Of a stretch of 64,000 nt of DNA, positions 50,487-59,276 are shown in pieces. The position numbers and the translations under genes were made by a program. This DNA is from Thiohalophilus sp046483665. Its GTDB lineage: Bacteria; Pseudomonadota; Gammaproteobacteria; UBA6429; Thiohalophilaceae. How positions within the stretch are numbered: position 1 is the first letter of the stretch; each line of letters begins with the position of its first letter. Location of the stretch: contig NZ_JAWOCR010000046.1 of NCBI RefSeq assembly GCF_046483665.1, positions 16,884 to 80,883 of the forward strand, read 5' to 3'. The notes under the pieces are model-generated. The model was not told the DNA's origin, ran no database searches, and saw nothing but the letters and a program-made list of their open reading frames with translations.

Positions 50487-51761
50487 ATGTGGAAACTGCT
50501 CACTGAAAAGAAAGTACTCTCCTGGGCGCTGTATGACTGGGCCAACTCGGCGTTTGCCGCAGTCATGCTGGCCAGTATTTTTCCGGTCTTTTTCAAAGAG
50601 TATCTGAGTGCCGGTCAACCGGTTACGACCAGTACGTTTCATCTCGGAATGGCCAACTCGATTGCCGGCGTTGTGATCGTGTTACTTGCTCCCATACTGG
50701 GTGCCATAGCGGATGCGGGGGAAGCCCGAAAACGCATGTTGCTCTCGTTTGCGGCACTGGGGATGATTATGACCGCCGCGCTCTACGGCGTAGAGCAGGG
50801 TGCCTGGCTGGCTGCGGCAACGTTGTATGCGTTGGGCGTGATCGGGTTTATGGGCAGCGTGATATTTTACGATGCCCTGATCGTCAAGGTGGCACGACCC
50901 GAGCATTATGATCTGGTCTCCGGGTATGGTTATTCTCTTGGCTATCTGGGTGGCGGGCTGTTATTGAGTTTCGATATTCTGCTGGCGCTGTACCCTGCCT
51001 GGTTCGGATTTTCCGACAGTAGTGAGGCGGTGCGTTTTGCCTTTATCACTGTCGCAATCTGGTGGGCAGTATTTACATTGCCGTTGGTCTTCAATGTTCC
51101 GGCAGACCGGGTCGGTATACGAGTTAGCCTTAAGCATGCTGTTACCGGCGGTTTTCGCAATCTGTATGAGACCTACCGGGATATCCGGCAATACAAGATG
51201 GTCTGGTTGTTTCTATTGTCCTACTGGCTCTATATAGACGGCGTTGACACGGTGGTGCGCATGGCGGTCGATTATGGGATGTCGATCGGATTTGACAGTA
51301 ATGATCTCATTGTTGCGATACTGATTACCCAGTTTGTCGGGTTTCCCGCGGCGCTGCTGTTTGGTCTACTCGGCGAGCGGATCGGGGCCAAGGCCGGGAT
51401 ATTTATTGCTCTGTGCGTCTATTTGTTGGTTACTGTCTGGGCCTACTTCATGCAAGATGTCCAGGAGTTCTACATGATGGCGGTTGTTATTGGCCTCGTA
51501 CAGGGCGGGGTGCAATCGCTAAGCCGTTCGTTGTATGCACGGATTATCCCACCCGACAAAGCGGGCCAGTTTTTCGGCTTTTATAACATGATGGGTAAAT
51601 TTGCCGCGGTTATCGGCCCGGTGTTGATAGGCAGTGTGGCTTTTGTGACGGACAGCTCACGTCTGGGGATTCTTTCAGTGATTATTCTGTTCCTGGCAGG
51701 CGCCGTATTGCTGCTGAAGGTTGACGTCAAAGAGGGTGAGCGCATCGCCCGCCAATTATGA
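50487..51761 (+). CDS. MFS transporter, UMF1/Atg22-like family
   Basis: This 424-residue protein has about twelve membrane helices. It begins with the UMF1 pattern SWALYDWANSAFAAVMLASIF, seen as YDWANSAFA, and contains PILGAIADAGEARKRML after helix 2. LVQGGVQSLSRSLYARIIP is the conserved loop of the second half. Substrate is unknown. It starts 59 bp after aas and may be co-transcribed, so a lipid-related role is possible but unproven. Confidence 0.88.
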   Translation: MWKLLTEKKVLSWALYDWANSAFAAVMLASIFPVFFKEYLSAGQPVTTSTFHLGMANSIAGVVIVLLAPILGAIADAGEARKRMLLSFAALGMIMTAALYGVEQGAWLAAATLYALGVIGFMGSVIFYDALIVKVARPEHYDLVSGYGYSLGYLGGGLLLSFDILLALYPAWFGFSDSSEAVRFAFITVAIWWAVFTLPLVFNVPADRVGIRVSLKHAVTGGFRNLYETYRDIRQYKMVWLFLLSYWLYIDGVDTVVRMAVDYGMSIGFDSNDLIVAILITQFVGFPAALLFGLLGERIGAKAGIFIALCVYLLVTVWAYFMQDVQEFYMMAVVIGLVQGGVQSLSRSLYARIIPPDKAGQFFGFYNMMGKFAAVIGPVLIGSVAFVTDSSRLGILSVIILFLAGAVLLLKVDVKEGERIARQL

Positions 51762-51798
51762 GATCATATGCCGATAGTTCAATCAAGCAGGTGACACA

Positions 51799-52014
51799 GT
51801 GGACGACGATAACAAACAGGCGCCGGGGTTATGGGACGTGGCCAAGAGTGTGATGGCAGCATTCCTCGGGGTGCAGAAAAGCAAGCATTACGAGCGGGAC
51901 TTTACCCATGGCAAACCCTGGCAGTACATTACCCTCGGGCTTATTGGCGTGGTGATCTTTATTGCGGTAATCATCGGCGTGGTCAATCTGGTGCTGTCGC
52001 TGGCAGGGGTGTAA
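51799..52014 (+). CDS. DUF2970 small membrane protein
   Basis: This 71-residue protein has a soluble N-terminal half with DVAKSVMAAFLGVQK, the usual DUF2970 start, and one C-terminal membrane helix (about 46-68). GTG 51799 is the only start in frame before the conserved part; ribosome-site evidence is weak (AGGTGAC upstream). It lies 38 bp after the MFS gene. Function unknown. Confidence 0.78.
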   Translation: MDDDNKQAPGLWDVAKSVMAAFLGVQKSKHYERDFTHGKPWQYITLGLIGVVIFIAVIIGVVNLVLSLAGV

Positions 52015-52022
52015 ATAAGTTC

Positions 52023-52052
52023 TTAGTACTAAGTACTCAGCACTCAGTACTC
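52023..52052. repeat. AGTACT-type 7-bp repeat between DUF2970 and mocA
   Basis: Four heptads TAGTACT, AAGTACT, CAGCACT, CAGTACT (52024-52051) lie between convergent genes. The repeat also supplies the last codons and the stop of mocA (52037 on). Confidence 0.8.
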
Positions 52053-52612
52053 GATATATCTTCCGGGTAATCCACATCCCGCAATACGCCGGGATCGTTG
52101 ACTGAAACCAGTGTCAGGTGTTGCGGATTGGCGTTCACGATCGCGCGCGCGCCCTGGTCACCGTTCAGGGCGATCAGTTGTCTGACATAGGCACTGCCGA
52201 AACCAACCGGGTGGCCGCGGCGATCACCGTACAGCGGGGCAACGATATCGCGGGGCTGGCGCAATGCGCCGGCGACGGCGCGGATCGTTTGTTTGTCGAT
52301 CCAGGGCATATCGCCCAGCATAATCAGCCAGCTCGAAGCTTCGTGCACGGCGCGTATTGCGCAGGCGAGACTGCTGCCCATTCCGTCTTCAGAGCGCGGA
52401 TTGATCACCACCTGCATACCTTCCCGGGTCAACAATTCGGCGGTTGTGGGATCATCAGGACCGACCACGGCGACGCATTCGGCCAGCATGGTTGTCAAAT
52501 TGCGGGCGCACTGCACTACCATCGGGGTTTGATCCGCCAGGGGATGTAATAATTTATTGCTGCCGAAGCGTTGACTCAGACCGGCGGCCAGCAGAATCCC
52601 GGTGGTGCTCAT
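52037..52612 (-). CDS. mocA: Molybdenum cofactor cytidylyltransferase-like (MocA) protein
   Basis: The 191-residue nucleotidyltransferase starts with TGILLAAGLSQRFGSNKLL, the NTP-binding motif of the MobA/MocA family, and has MLGDMPWI. MocA adds CMP to Mo-molybdopterin for the xanthine-dehydrogenase family. Its ATG overlaps the xdhC stop by 4 nt. The C-terminal residues SSTEC and stop are encoded by the AGTACT repeat, so the original end may have been replaced. Its presumed client enzyme next door is a broken remnant. Confidence 0.88.
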   Translation of the reverse strand: MSTTGILLAAGLSQRFGSNKLLHPLADQTPMVVQCARNLTTMLAECVAVVGPDDPTTAELLTREGMQVVINPRSEDGMGSSLACAIRAVHEASSWLIMLGDMPWIDKQTIRAVAGALRQPRDIVAPLYGDRRGHPVGFGSAYVRQLIALNGDQGARAIVNANPQHLTLVSVNDPGVLRDVDYPEDISSTEC

Positions 52613-53595
52613 GCCACGTTGACGGCGTTGGGATTGCGTATCGCCGCAGTAGTCGAATTACGCAGGGCGGTGATTTCCGCCAGAATGGCCAGTGCGATCT
52701 CCGGCGGGGTATGACTGCCGATATCCAGCCCGACCGGCGCATGCAGACGGCGGATCTGGGTCTGGGACAATCCCAGTTCCGCCAGGCGTCGCCGCCGGGC
52801 ATCGCAGTTGCGTTGTGAGCCGATGGCGCCGATATAGAAGGCGTCGGAGGTCAGCGCATCGAGTAATGCCATGTCGTCCAGTTTGGGATCGTGGGTGAGG
52901 GCGAGCACGATGCTACGGGCATGACCGGCGCATTCGCCGACGGCCTCGTCCGGCATGCTGCCGATGAGCTGCGTGCCGGGCAGTTGCCAGCCGGTGGCGT
53001 ATTCCTCGCGCGGATCGCAAACGATGACCTGGTAGTCGAGCATCAGGGCCAGTTGCGAGACATACAGGGAGAGGTGGCCGGCGCCGATCAACAGCATTTG
53101 CCATTGGGGGCCGAAGACCTTGCTGACCGATTGCTCGCCATACGCAAATTCCTGGTCGGCCGTGGCCGGCGCCAGGGTGACTTCGCCGCTGGCGAGGTCC
53201 ACCTGGCGGTTGACCAGTTCGCCCTGTTGCATGGCGTTCAGCAACGCTTGCAGTTGTTCCGGATCGGTCAACGCCTCCAGCAACAGCTCCAGCCGTCCAC
53301 CGCAGGGCAGGCCGAAACGGGTGGCTTCCTGGCGGTCGACCCCGTAATCCAGACGGGCCGGCAACTGTTCGCTCAGCTCATTGCTGGAAAAACGGACCAG
53401 CAGGTCCTCTTCCACGCAACCGCCCGAAACCGAGCCGGCGTGTACCCCGTCCCGGCGCATGACCAGCAGCGAGCCGGGCGGGCGGGGCGAGGAGCCCCAG
53501 GTTTTCAATACGGTGACCAGCACCAGCGAGTGACCCTGTTGCAGCCACTGGTGGGCGGTACGGATCACTTCGCGGTCGGTTCCCCATGCTTCCAT
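52609..53595 (-). CDS. xdhC: XdhC/CoxI-family molybdenum cofactor maturation protein
   Basis: This 328-residue protein has an N-terminal XdhC-CoxI domain with TVLKTWGSSPRPPGSLLVM and SGGCVEEDLL. A C-terminal NAD-binding Rossmann domain contains MLLIGAGHLSLYVSQLA and YIGAIGSQRN. XdhC proteins sulfurate and insert the molybdenum cofactor into the large subunit of molybdenum hydroxylases. It overlaps mocA by 4 nt and lies 13 bp after the chimaeric remnant of such a hydroxylase. Confidence 0.92.
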   Translation of the reverse strand: MEAWGTDREVIRTAHQWLQQGHSLVLVTVLKTWGSSPRPPGSLLVMRRDGVHAGSVSGGCVEEDLLVRFSSNELSEQLPARLDYGVDRQEATRFGLPCGGRLELLLEALTDPEQLQALLNAMQQGELVNRQVDLASGEVTLAPATADQEFAYGEQSVSKVFGPQWQMLLIGAGHLSLYVSQLALMLDYQVIVCDPREEYATGWQLPGTQLIGSMPDEAVGECAGHARSIVLALTHDPKLDDMALLDALTSDAFYIGAIGSQRNCDARRRRLAELGLSQTQIRRLHAPVGLDIGSHTPPEIALAILAEITALRNSTTAAIRNPNAVNVA

Positions 53596-53608
53596 TGCCG
53601 CGTCACCT

Positions 53609-54010
53609 TCAGGCGGATAATGTCAGTGGCAGTCGTTGAGATGCCTGGCCGGTGAGGGCGATCTGGTCATCGACCACGGCCGGGTCGCCGACGCCGCCGG
53701 GCAGCCGGGGGGACTCGACAATATGCACTTCGACACCGGACACCTGATCGATGTTGGACATCTGAAAGTCGTGATAGCTACCCGGTATCAGCGCCCCCTT
53801 ATCCCGCGTGATCTCACTGATCCGTACCGGCGCGAGGCCAAAGCCCATGCCGCCTTCCATCTGCGCCCGGATCACATCCGGCATAAATGCAATGCCGCAG
53901 CCATATCGGGTTTCGGTCAGCCCCTCTATGTCGCGCAGGGCCCGGAGCAGCGACATGTCGGCATTAATATCAAGAGAGTGGGTATCAGCATTGACGGAAA
54001 GTGTGAGCAT
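53609..54010 (-). pseudogene. Deletion chimaera of a molybdenum hydroxylase (small-subunit N-term joined to large-subunit C-term)
   Basis: The 133-codon frame is intact but cannot be functional. Residues 1-40 are the start of a CoxS/IorA-type [2Fe-2S] subunit (LSVNADTHSLDINADMSLLRALRD then YGCGI, first cluster Cys38). The sequence then switches to the very end of the molybdopterin subunit (PDVIRAQMEGGMGFGL, YHDFQMSN, VEVHIVES, PRLPGGVGDP). The other cluster Cys, the second ferredoxin domain and several hundred residues of the catalytic subunit are missing. The remaining catalytic position of GGVGE reads GGVGD. The upstream AAAGGAG ribosome site survives. An in-frame deletion of about 2-2.5 kb is the simplest origin; xdhC and mocA downstream are left without client. 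Confidence 0.85.
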
Positions 54011-54417
54011 GCAAGACTCCTTTCTTCATTGTATGAAGTCTTATTAGACTAGCATGTCTTCTGTGGATGTCACACCGGGCCTGGCATTCGCTATGTGTTA
54101 TGTCGGGAGTTAACCACTAGCTATATTGAGGGATTAAAAAGTGCATTTGCTGAGCCGATAATGAGGCGGTGGGCAGGGTTTCGAGCAGGGATTAAACCGT
54201 TATTTTTGCTATTTTGTGCTCAGGGCTCTTGTAAAGTCGATATTTGGCCCAATATATTAAAAATGTGTAGTATTTCCGGTTCAACTTCGGTATATAATAC
54301 ACCTACGTTACATCTCTCTGGTTCTTGTCAGTATTTCTTACCAAGATAATACCTGTTGGAAACCTCGTAAGACGTGTATCGCATTTTATTAATAACTTTA
54401 TGAATAGGTAAATTATC
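54011..54417. other. AT-rich intergenic region upstream of cspA
   Basis: No gene is seen. Two short palindromes lie at 54024-54038 (CTTCAT-TGT-ATGAAG) and 54037-54050 (AGTCT-TATT-AGACT), just before the molybdenum-hydroxylase remnant. A TATAAT at 54293-54298 is a good -10 for cspA; it has no clear -35 and would leave a ~113-nt leader, as for cold-shock mRNAs. Confidence 0.55.
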
Positions 54418-54618
54418 ATGGTAACAGGAACCGTTAAGTGGTTTAACGAATCCAAGGGCTTCGGCTTTATTTCTCCTTCTGACGGCAGCAAAGACGTGTT
54501 TGTTCACTTCTCTGCAATTAGTGGTTCGGGCTTCAAGACCCTGACCGAAGGTCAGTCAGTGACTTTCAATGTCGAGAACGGCCAGAAGGGCCCGCAGGCG
54601 ACAGATGTTCAGGCCTAA
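54418..54618 (+). CDS. cspA: Cold-shock protein, CspA family
   Basis: The 66-residue single OB-fold protein has RNP1 KGFGFIS and RNP2 VFVHFSAI. It binds single-stranded RNA/DNA as an RNA chaperone. The start MVTGTVKWFNESKGFG is standard. A long AT-rich leader and a strong terminator frame it as a monocistronic unit. It may be constitutive or cold-induced; the sequence does not decide. Confidence 0.96.
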   Translation: MVTGTVKWFNESKGFGFISPSDGSKDVFVHFSAISGSGFKTLTEGQSVTFNVENGQKGPQATDVQA

Positions 54619-54645
54619 GCCTTAAAACATCTGCTGTCTCAAAAA

Positions 54646-54675
54646 AGCCCCGCGAGAAATCGCGGGGCTTTTTTT
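54646..54675. terminator. Terminator between cspA and valS (bidirectional shape)
   Basis: AGCCCCGCGA (54646-54655), GAAA loop, TCGCGGGGCT (54660-54669) and a T-run end cspA. An A-run on the other side gives a T-run on the minus strand, so it can also end valS transcription. Confidence 0.93.
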
Positions 54676-54709
54676 ATGCGCTAACCGGGCGATAACTTCG
54701 GGTTAAAAC

Positions 54710-57523
54710 TTAAAGCCGGGCGATCTTTTCCTTTTGGGATTTGAGCTGCTGCAAAGTGCTCTGGATATCCCTGAGCTTGTCGCGTTCTTTTTGTACTACC
54801 GTTTCGGGTGCCTTGTCGACGAAACCGGCATTACCGAGCTTGCCTTCGACACGTCTGGCATCGCTTTCCAGCTTGTCGAGCTCCTTGTTCAGGCGCGCCA
54901 GTTCGGTTTCCTTGTCAATCAGACCGGCCATGGGAATGAGTATCTGCATGTCACCCGCCAGAGCTGTGGCCGATTCCGGGGCCTCTTGCTCTTCTGACAA
55001 CCACTCAATGGATTCGATCCTGGCCAGGTTCTGCAGATAATGCCGGTGACGCTCGACCCGTTCTTTATCCGCCTGACCGTAGTGTTGCAGGAACACCGGC
55101 AGCGGTTTGCCCGGTTTGATATCCATGCCACTGCGGATCTGGCGAATACCAATGATGAATTGTTTGATCCATTCCATCTCCTCGATCGCGGTGTTGTCAA
55201 TCTTGTCCCGGTCCGCTTCGGGATAGGGCTGGGTCATGATAGTGTTGCCCTCCCTGGCAGCCAGGGGGGCGACTTTTTGCCAGATTTCCTCGGTAATGTA
55301 GGGCATGATGGGGTGGGCAAGGCGTAATACGGCTTCAAGCACCCTTACCAGGGTGCGGCGGGTACCGCGCCGGGCGGCATCCGAAGCGGAGTCACTCATT
55401 AATACCGGTTTGGACAGTTCCAGATACCAGTCGCAGTATTCGTTCCAGATAAATTCATACAGGGCACTGGCGGCGCGATCGAATCGGTACTCGCCGATCG
55501 CTTTGTTGATCTGCTGCTCGGTCTCCTGCAGGCGGCTGATAATCCACTGATCAGCGACGGATAACGCCACTTCACCCCCATCCTGCCCGCAATCCTGGCC
55601 CTCGGTGTTCATCAGAACATACCGGGCCGCGTTCCACAGCTTGTTGCAGAAATTACGGTAGCCTTCGATGCGGCCCATGTCGAAGTTGATATCCCGACCG
55701 GTCGAGGCCAGCGCGGCAAAGGTGAAGCGCAGGGCGTCGGTGCCGAAGGCGGGAATCCCGTCGGGGAAATCCTTGCGGGTCTGTTTGGCAATCTTCTCTG
55801 TCAGGTGCGGCTGCATCATGCCACGGGTACGTTTTTCCACCAGGGTTTCGAGTTCGATGCCGTCGATGAGATCGATGGGATCGAGCACGTTGCCCTTGGA
55901 TTTTGACATCTTCTGGCCGTGGGCGTCGCGCACCAGCCCGTGGATATAGATTTCGCGAAACGGCACATCGTCCATGAACTTGAGCCCCATCATGATCATC
56001 CGCGCGACCCAGAAGAAAATGATGTCAAAGCCGGTGACCAGCACGCTGGTGGGGTAGAAGGTCCTCAGGCGTTCGGTCTGCTGCGGCCAGCCCAGGGTGG
56101 AAAAAGGCCACAGGGCGGAACTGAACCAGGTATCGAGCACATCCTCGTCTTGCTGCAGGGCGAGATCATCGGGCAGGTTGTGTTGCTGGCGGACTTCCTG
56201 TTCATCGCGACCGACATAAATATTGCCATCCTTGTCATACCAGGCCGGGATACGGTGTCCCCACCAGATCTGGCGGCTGATACACCAGTCCTCGATATTG
56301 CGCATCCACTCGAAATAGGTATTTTTCCAGTTATCCGGCACAAAGCGGATACGCCCGTCTTCCACCGCCTGGATAGCTGGCTCGGCCAGCGGTTTGATCT
56401 TGACGTACCACTGATCGGTCAAAAACGGTTCGATGACGGCGCCGGAACGATCGCCGCGCGGCACCATCAGTTTATGCGGCTCGATTTTCTCCAGCAGTTC
56501 CCGGGACTCGAGGTCGGCGACGATCTGTTTGCGTGCCTCGAAGCGATCCAGACCGATGTAGGCGGCGGGCAGCAGCTGGCCTTCGTCGGTAAGGTTCTCC
56601 CGCACGGCGGCGCTGTCGGTAAAGATATTGATCAGGCCGCCGTGGGGCTGCTCGGCAATGGGCGTTTCATCGCGATGGCGCTGCCAGACCTGGTAGTCGT
56701 TGAAATCGTGGGCGGCAGTTATTTTGACGCAACCGCTACCGAACTCGGGATCCACATATTCGTCGGCGATGATCGGAATGCGCCGGCCGGTCAGCGGCAG
56801 CTCGACAAATTCACCGAGCAGATGTTTATAGCGCTCGTCGCCGGGATGAATCGCCACGGCACAGTCGCCCAGCAGGGTTTCGGGGCGGGTGGTGGCGACG
56901 ATCAAATGGCCGGTGCCGTTGGTCAACGGATAGCGCATGTGCCACAGATGGCCTTTTTCTTCTTCGGAGAGTACCTCGAGATCAGACACGGCGGTATGCA
57001 ATACCGGATCCCAGTTGACCAGGCGCTTGCCGCGATAGATCAGGCCTTCTTCATACAGTCGGACGAAGACTTCCTTGACCGCGTCGGAGAGGCCGGCGTC
57101 CATGGTGAAGCGTTCGTGCTGCCAGTCGGGCGAGGCACCCATGCGGCGCAGCTGGCGGGTGATGGTCCCGCCGGACTCTTCCTTCCATTCCCAGATTTTT
57201 TCGATGAATTTCTCGCGCCCGATATCGTGGCGGGTCTGGCCTTCGGCATTGACGATCCGCTCGACCACCATCTGGGTGGCAATACCGGCGTGGTCGGTGC
57301 CCGGCTGCCACAGGGTATTGTCGCCTTTCATGCGATGATAGCGGGTCAGGGCATCCATGATGGTGTCCTGAAAAGCGTGGCCCATGTGCAGGCTGCCGGT
57401 GACATTGGGCGGGGGGATCATGATGCAGAAAGGCTCACCTTTGCCCGAGGGGGCGAAGTAGTCGTTCTGTTCCCAGCTGTCATACCAGCGCTGTTCGATC
57501 GCTTGCGGGTTATAAGTCTTGTC
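54710..57523 (-). CDS. valS: Valyl-tRNA synthetase
   Basis: This is a 937-residue class I synthetase. The HIGH motif region is PPPNVTGSLHMGHAFQ, the CP1 editing domain includes GTDHAGIATQMVVE upstream and HDFNDYQV within it, and KMSKSKGNV is the KMSKS loop. The C-terminal coiled-coil arm (about 870-937) has ELARLNKELDKLESDARR. GTG 57523 gives the conserved start (V/M)DKTYNPQAIEQRWYDSW; upstream in-frame ATG 57568 would add an unconserved 15 residues. It is divergent from the GT39 gene. Confidence 0.97.
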   Translation of the reverse strand, partial: DKTYNPQAIEQRWYDSWEQNDYFAPSGKGEPFCIMIPPPNVTGSLHMGHAFQDTIMDALTRYHRMKGDNTLWQPGTDHAGIATQMVVERIVNAEGQTRHDIGREKFIEKIWEWKEESGGTITRQLRRMGASPDWQHERFTMDAGLSDAVKEVFVRLYEEGLIYRGKRLVNWDPVLHTAVSDLEVLSEEEKGHLWHMRYPLTNGTGHLIVATTRPETLLGDCAVAIHPGDERYKHLLGEFVELPLTGRRIPIIADEYVDPEFGSGCVKITAAHDFNDYQVWQRHRDETPIAEQPHGGLINIFTDSAAVRENLTDEGQLLPAAYIGLDRFEARKQIVADLESRELLEKIEPHKLMVPRGDRSGAVIEPFLTDQWYVKIKPLAEPAIQAVEDGRIRFVPDNWKNTYFEWMRNIEDWCISRQIWWGHRIPAWYDKDGNIYVGRDEQEVRQQHNLPDDLALQQDEDVLDTWFSSALWPFSTLGWPQQTERLRTFYPTSVLVTGFDIIFFWVARMIMMGLKFMDDVPFREIYIHGLVRDAHGQKMSKSKGNVLDPIDLIDGIELETLVEKRTRGMMQPHLTEKIAKQTRKDFPDGIPAFGTDALRFTFAALASTGRDINFDMGRIEGYRNFCNKLWNAARYVLMNTEGQDCGQDGGEVALSVADQWIISRLQETEQQINKAIGEYRFDRAASALYEFIWNEYCDWYLELSKPVLMSDSASDAARRGTRRTLVRVLEAVLRLAHPIMPYITEEIWQKVAPLAAREGNTIMTQPYPEADRDKIDNTAIEEMEWIKQFIIGIRQIRSGMDIKPGKPLPVFLQHYGQADKERVERHRHYLQNLARIESIEWLSEEQEAPESATALAGDMQILIPMAGLIDKETELARLNKELDKLESDARRVEGKLGNAGFVDKAPETVVQKERDKLRDIQSTLQQLKSQKEKIARL

Positions 57524-57672
57524 CACGGAACATCCGATTCGGTTGCTTGCCAGTGAGTTGAAGGTCACAAACCGGGCATTATACCGAATCCCGGCGCAGG
57601 GCCATATCCTCCACGGCGTAATTGCCTGATTTTTCCGCCATCCGTTCCCCGCTCATGCTAGACTGCGCTCCC

Positions 57673-59169
57673 ATGAGTGCACTGGCTATCGATACCCGGC
57701 TCTGGATTTATCTGCTGCTGACCCTGGCTGCCAAGCTGCTGCTCGCCCATTACCTGCCGATGACCGGCGATGAAGCCTATTTCATCGTCTGGGGCAATTA
57801 TCCCGATTACGGTTATTACGATCACCCGCCGATGGTGGGCTGGCTGCTGACGGCCATGCTCTCGGTCAGCGATGCGCCGCTGTGGTTGCGTCTGCCGCAG
57901 GTGCTTTTGACCACGTTCATCGGTCTGGCCATTTACCTGTTACTGCGCCGCACTCACGAAGCGGTGGCGGTAGCGGTGGCAGTCTTGTATCTCATAGCAC
58001 CGGTGAATGTACTGGGCGTGTTGACGACCACCGACACGCCGCTGATTTTCTGGTCGTTCCTCTCGGCGGTCAGTTTCTATTTTGCCCAGCGCCGCGACAA
58101 TCTGTGGTGGTATCTGCTGTGCGGTCTGTTTCTGGGGCTGGCGTTTTTCTCCAAGTTTTTTGCCGGGCTGCTGGGCATTGCCTATTTTCTGTACATCGTG
58201 CTGTATACCCGCCGCGGCCTGCGGCCCTATCTCGGTCTGCTGCTGATCATCCTCGGCACCCTGCCGTTTATCGGCCTCAACCTGTGGTGGAACTACAATA
58301 ACTGCTGGAACAACTACCTGTTCAATCTGGTCAACCGTACTGCCGGCTCGGGCTTTTCAGCGGGGACCATGCTGACTTATCTGGTGATGCTGGTTTATCT
58401 GGTGACGCCGCCGATTCTTTATTACCTGTTCAAGCAATGGCGGGACGTGAAAGAAAGCCTCACCAGCCGCCAGAGTGTCTTTGGCGGACTGTTTCTGATT
58501 CCCATCGGACTGTTCTTTTTGCTCTCCTTCTGGAAAGAGATTGGCCTGCACTGGCTACTGAGCTTTTACCCCTTCCTGTTCCTGGCGCTTGCGCCCATCC
58601 TCAGCACCCAGCAACTGCGCAAGTGTCACTATTTCATGTTGCCGTTTACCGTCCTGCATCTGGTCATCATCGGGGCCGTGCTGGTGCTGGCACCCGGTAT
58701 TGCCAGGGAAATTGATGAAAAAACCTACCGCGATGCTGTGTTCGGCATGCGTGCCGAACAGATTATTGATGCGATGTCTGAATATGATGCGGCGATTATG
58801 ATGACCGAAAGTTATAGCAAATCTGCTTTGCTGGCCTATCACACCAGACAGCCTGTGCCGGTGTTCAGCGTCAGCTCTTATCATGGTCGTGAAGCCGACA
58901 AGCGCACCGACTTCCGCCAGCTGGATGGCAAGGATATCGTGATCTTCAGTTATCACCGGCAGGAAAAATACCGGCCCTATTTTCGCGACTCGGAGATCCA
59001 TCGCGTCGATGTGGAAGATACCCACTTCTATCTGTTTATCGGCAGGGGCTTTGATTATCAGATCTACCGGGATGACATCCTGCGCGAGGTGGTGGACCGT
59101 TATTACCAGATCCCCGACTACCTTCCCACCGGCCAGTGCTACATGTACGAACGCTACGGCTTTAAGTAA
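57673..59169 (+). CDS. GT39-family membrane glycosyltransferase (ArnT/PMT-like)
   Basis: This 498-residue protein has about ten to eleven membrane helices and a C-terminal periplasmic domain. The catalytic acidic motif is in the first loop (PMTGDEAYFIVWGNYPDYGYYDHPPMVGW, seen as TGDEAYF and YYDHPPM), the hallmark of ArnT/PMT enzymes using polyprenyl-phosphate sugars. ATG 57673 is preferred; ATGs at 57655 and 57622 are also in frame. It may decorate lipid A or surface glycans. No polyprenyl-sugar synthase gene is adjacent. Confidence 0.85.
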   Translation: MSALAIDTRLWIYLLLTLAAKLLLAHYLPMTGDEAYFIVWGNYPDYGYYDHPPMVGWLLTAMLSVSDAPLWLRLPQVLLTTFIGLAIYLLLRRTHEAVAVAVAVLYLIAPVNVLGVLTTTDTPLIFWSFLSAVSFYFAQRRDNLWWYLLCGLFLGLAFFSKFFAGLLGIAYFLYIVLYTRRGLRPYLGLLLIILGTLPFIGLNLWWNYNNCWNNYLFNLVNRTAGSGFSAGTMLTYLVMLVYLVTPPILYYLFKQWRDVKESLTSRQSVFGGLFLIPIGLFFLLSFWKEIGLHWLLSFYPFLFLALAPILSTQQLRKCHYFMLPFTVLHLVIIGAVLVLAPGIAREIDEKTYRDAVFGMRAEQIIDAMSEYDAAIMMTESYSKSALLAYHTRQPVPVFSVSSYHGREADKRTDFRQLDGKDIVIFSYHRQEKYRPYFRDSEIHRVDVEDTHFYLFIGRGFDYQIYRDDILREVVDRYYQIPDYLPTGQCYMYERYGFK

Positions 59170-59265
59170 TGTTGAATGTTGAATTTTGAATGCTGAATTA
59201 AATATAAACCGCAATTCAAAATTTAAAATTCAACACTCAAAATTATATCTCTGCGCCTGTGCGTT
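59169..59265. repeat. TGTTGAA-type inverted 7-bp repeats plus a GCAGAG-like tail
   Basis: Left arm: heptads ATGTTGA, ATGTTGA, ATTTTGA, ATGCTGA (59169-59196). The right arm 59211-59244 is the inverted form (ATTCAAA, ATTTAAA, ATTCAAC, ACTCAAA). A short CTCTGCGCC-type fragment (59250-59265) follows. It lies between convergent genes and can fold into one hairpin. Confidence 0.85.
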
Positions 59266-59276
59266 AAAATGTTTTC

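Noticed and set aside
55919..57556. 545-codon open frame antisense to valS
   Set aside because: It lies entirely opposite valS, has low-complexity composition and no family motif. It is a codon-bias shadow.
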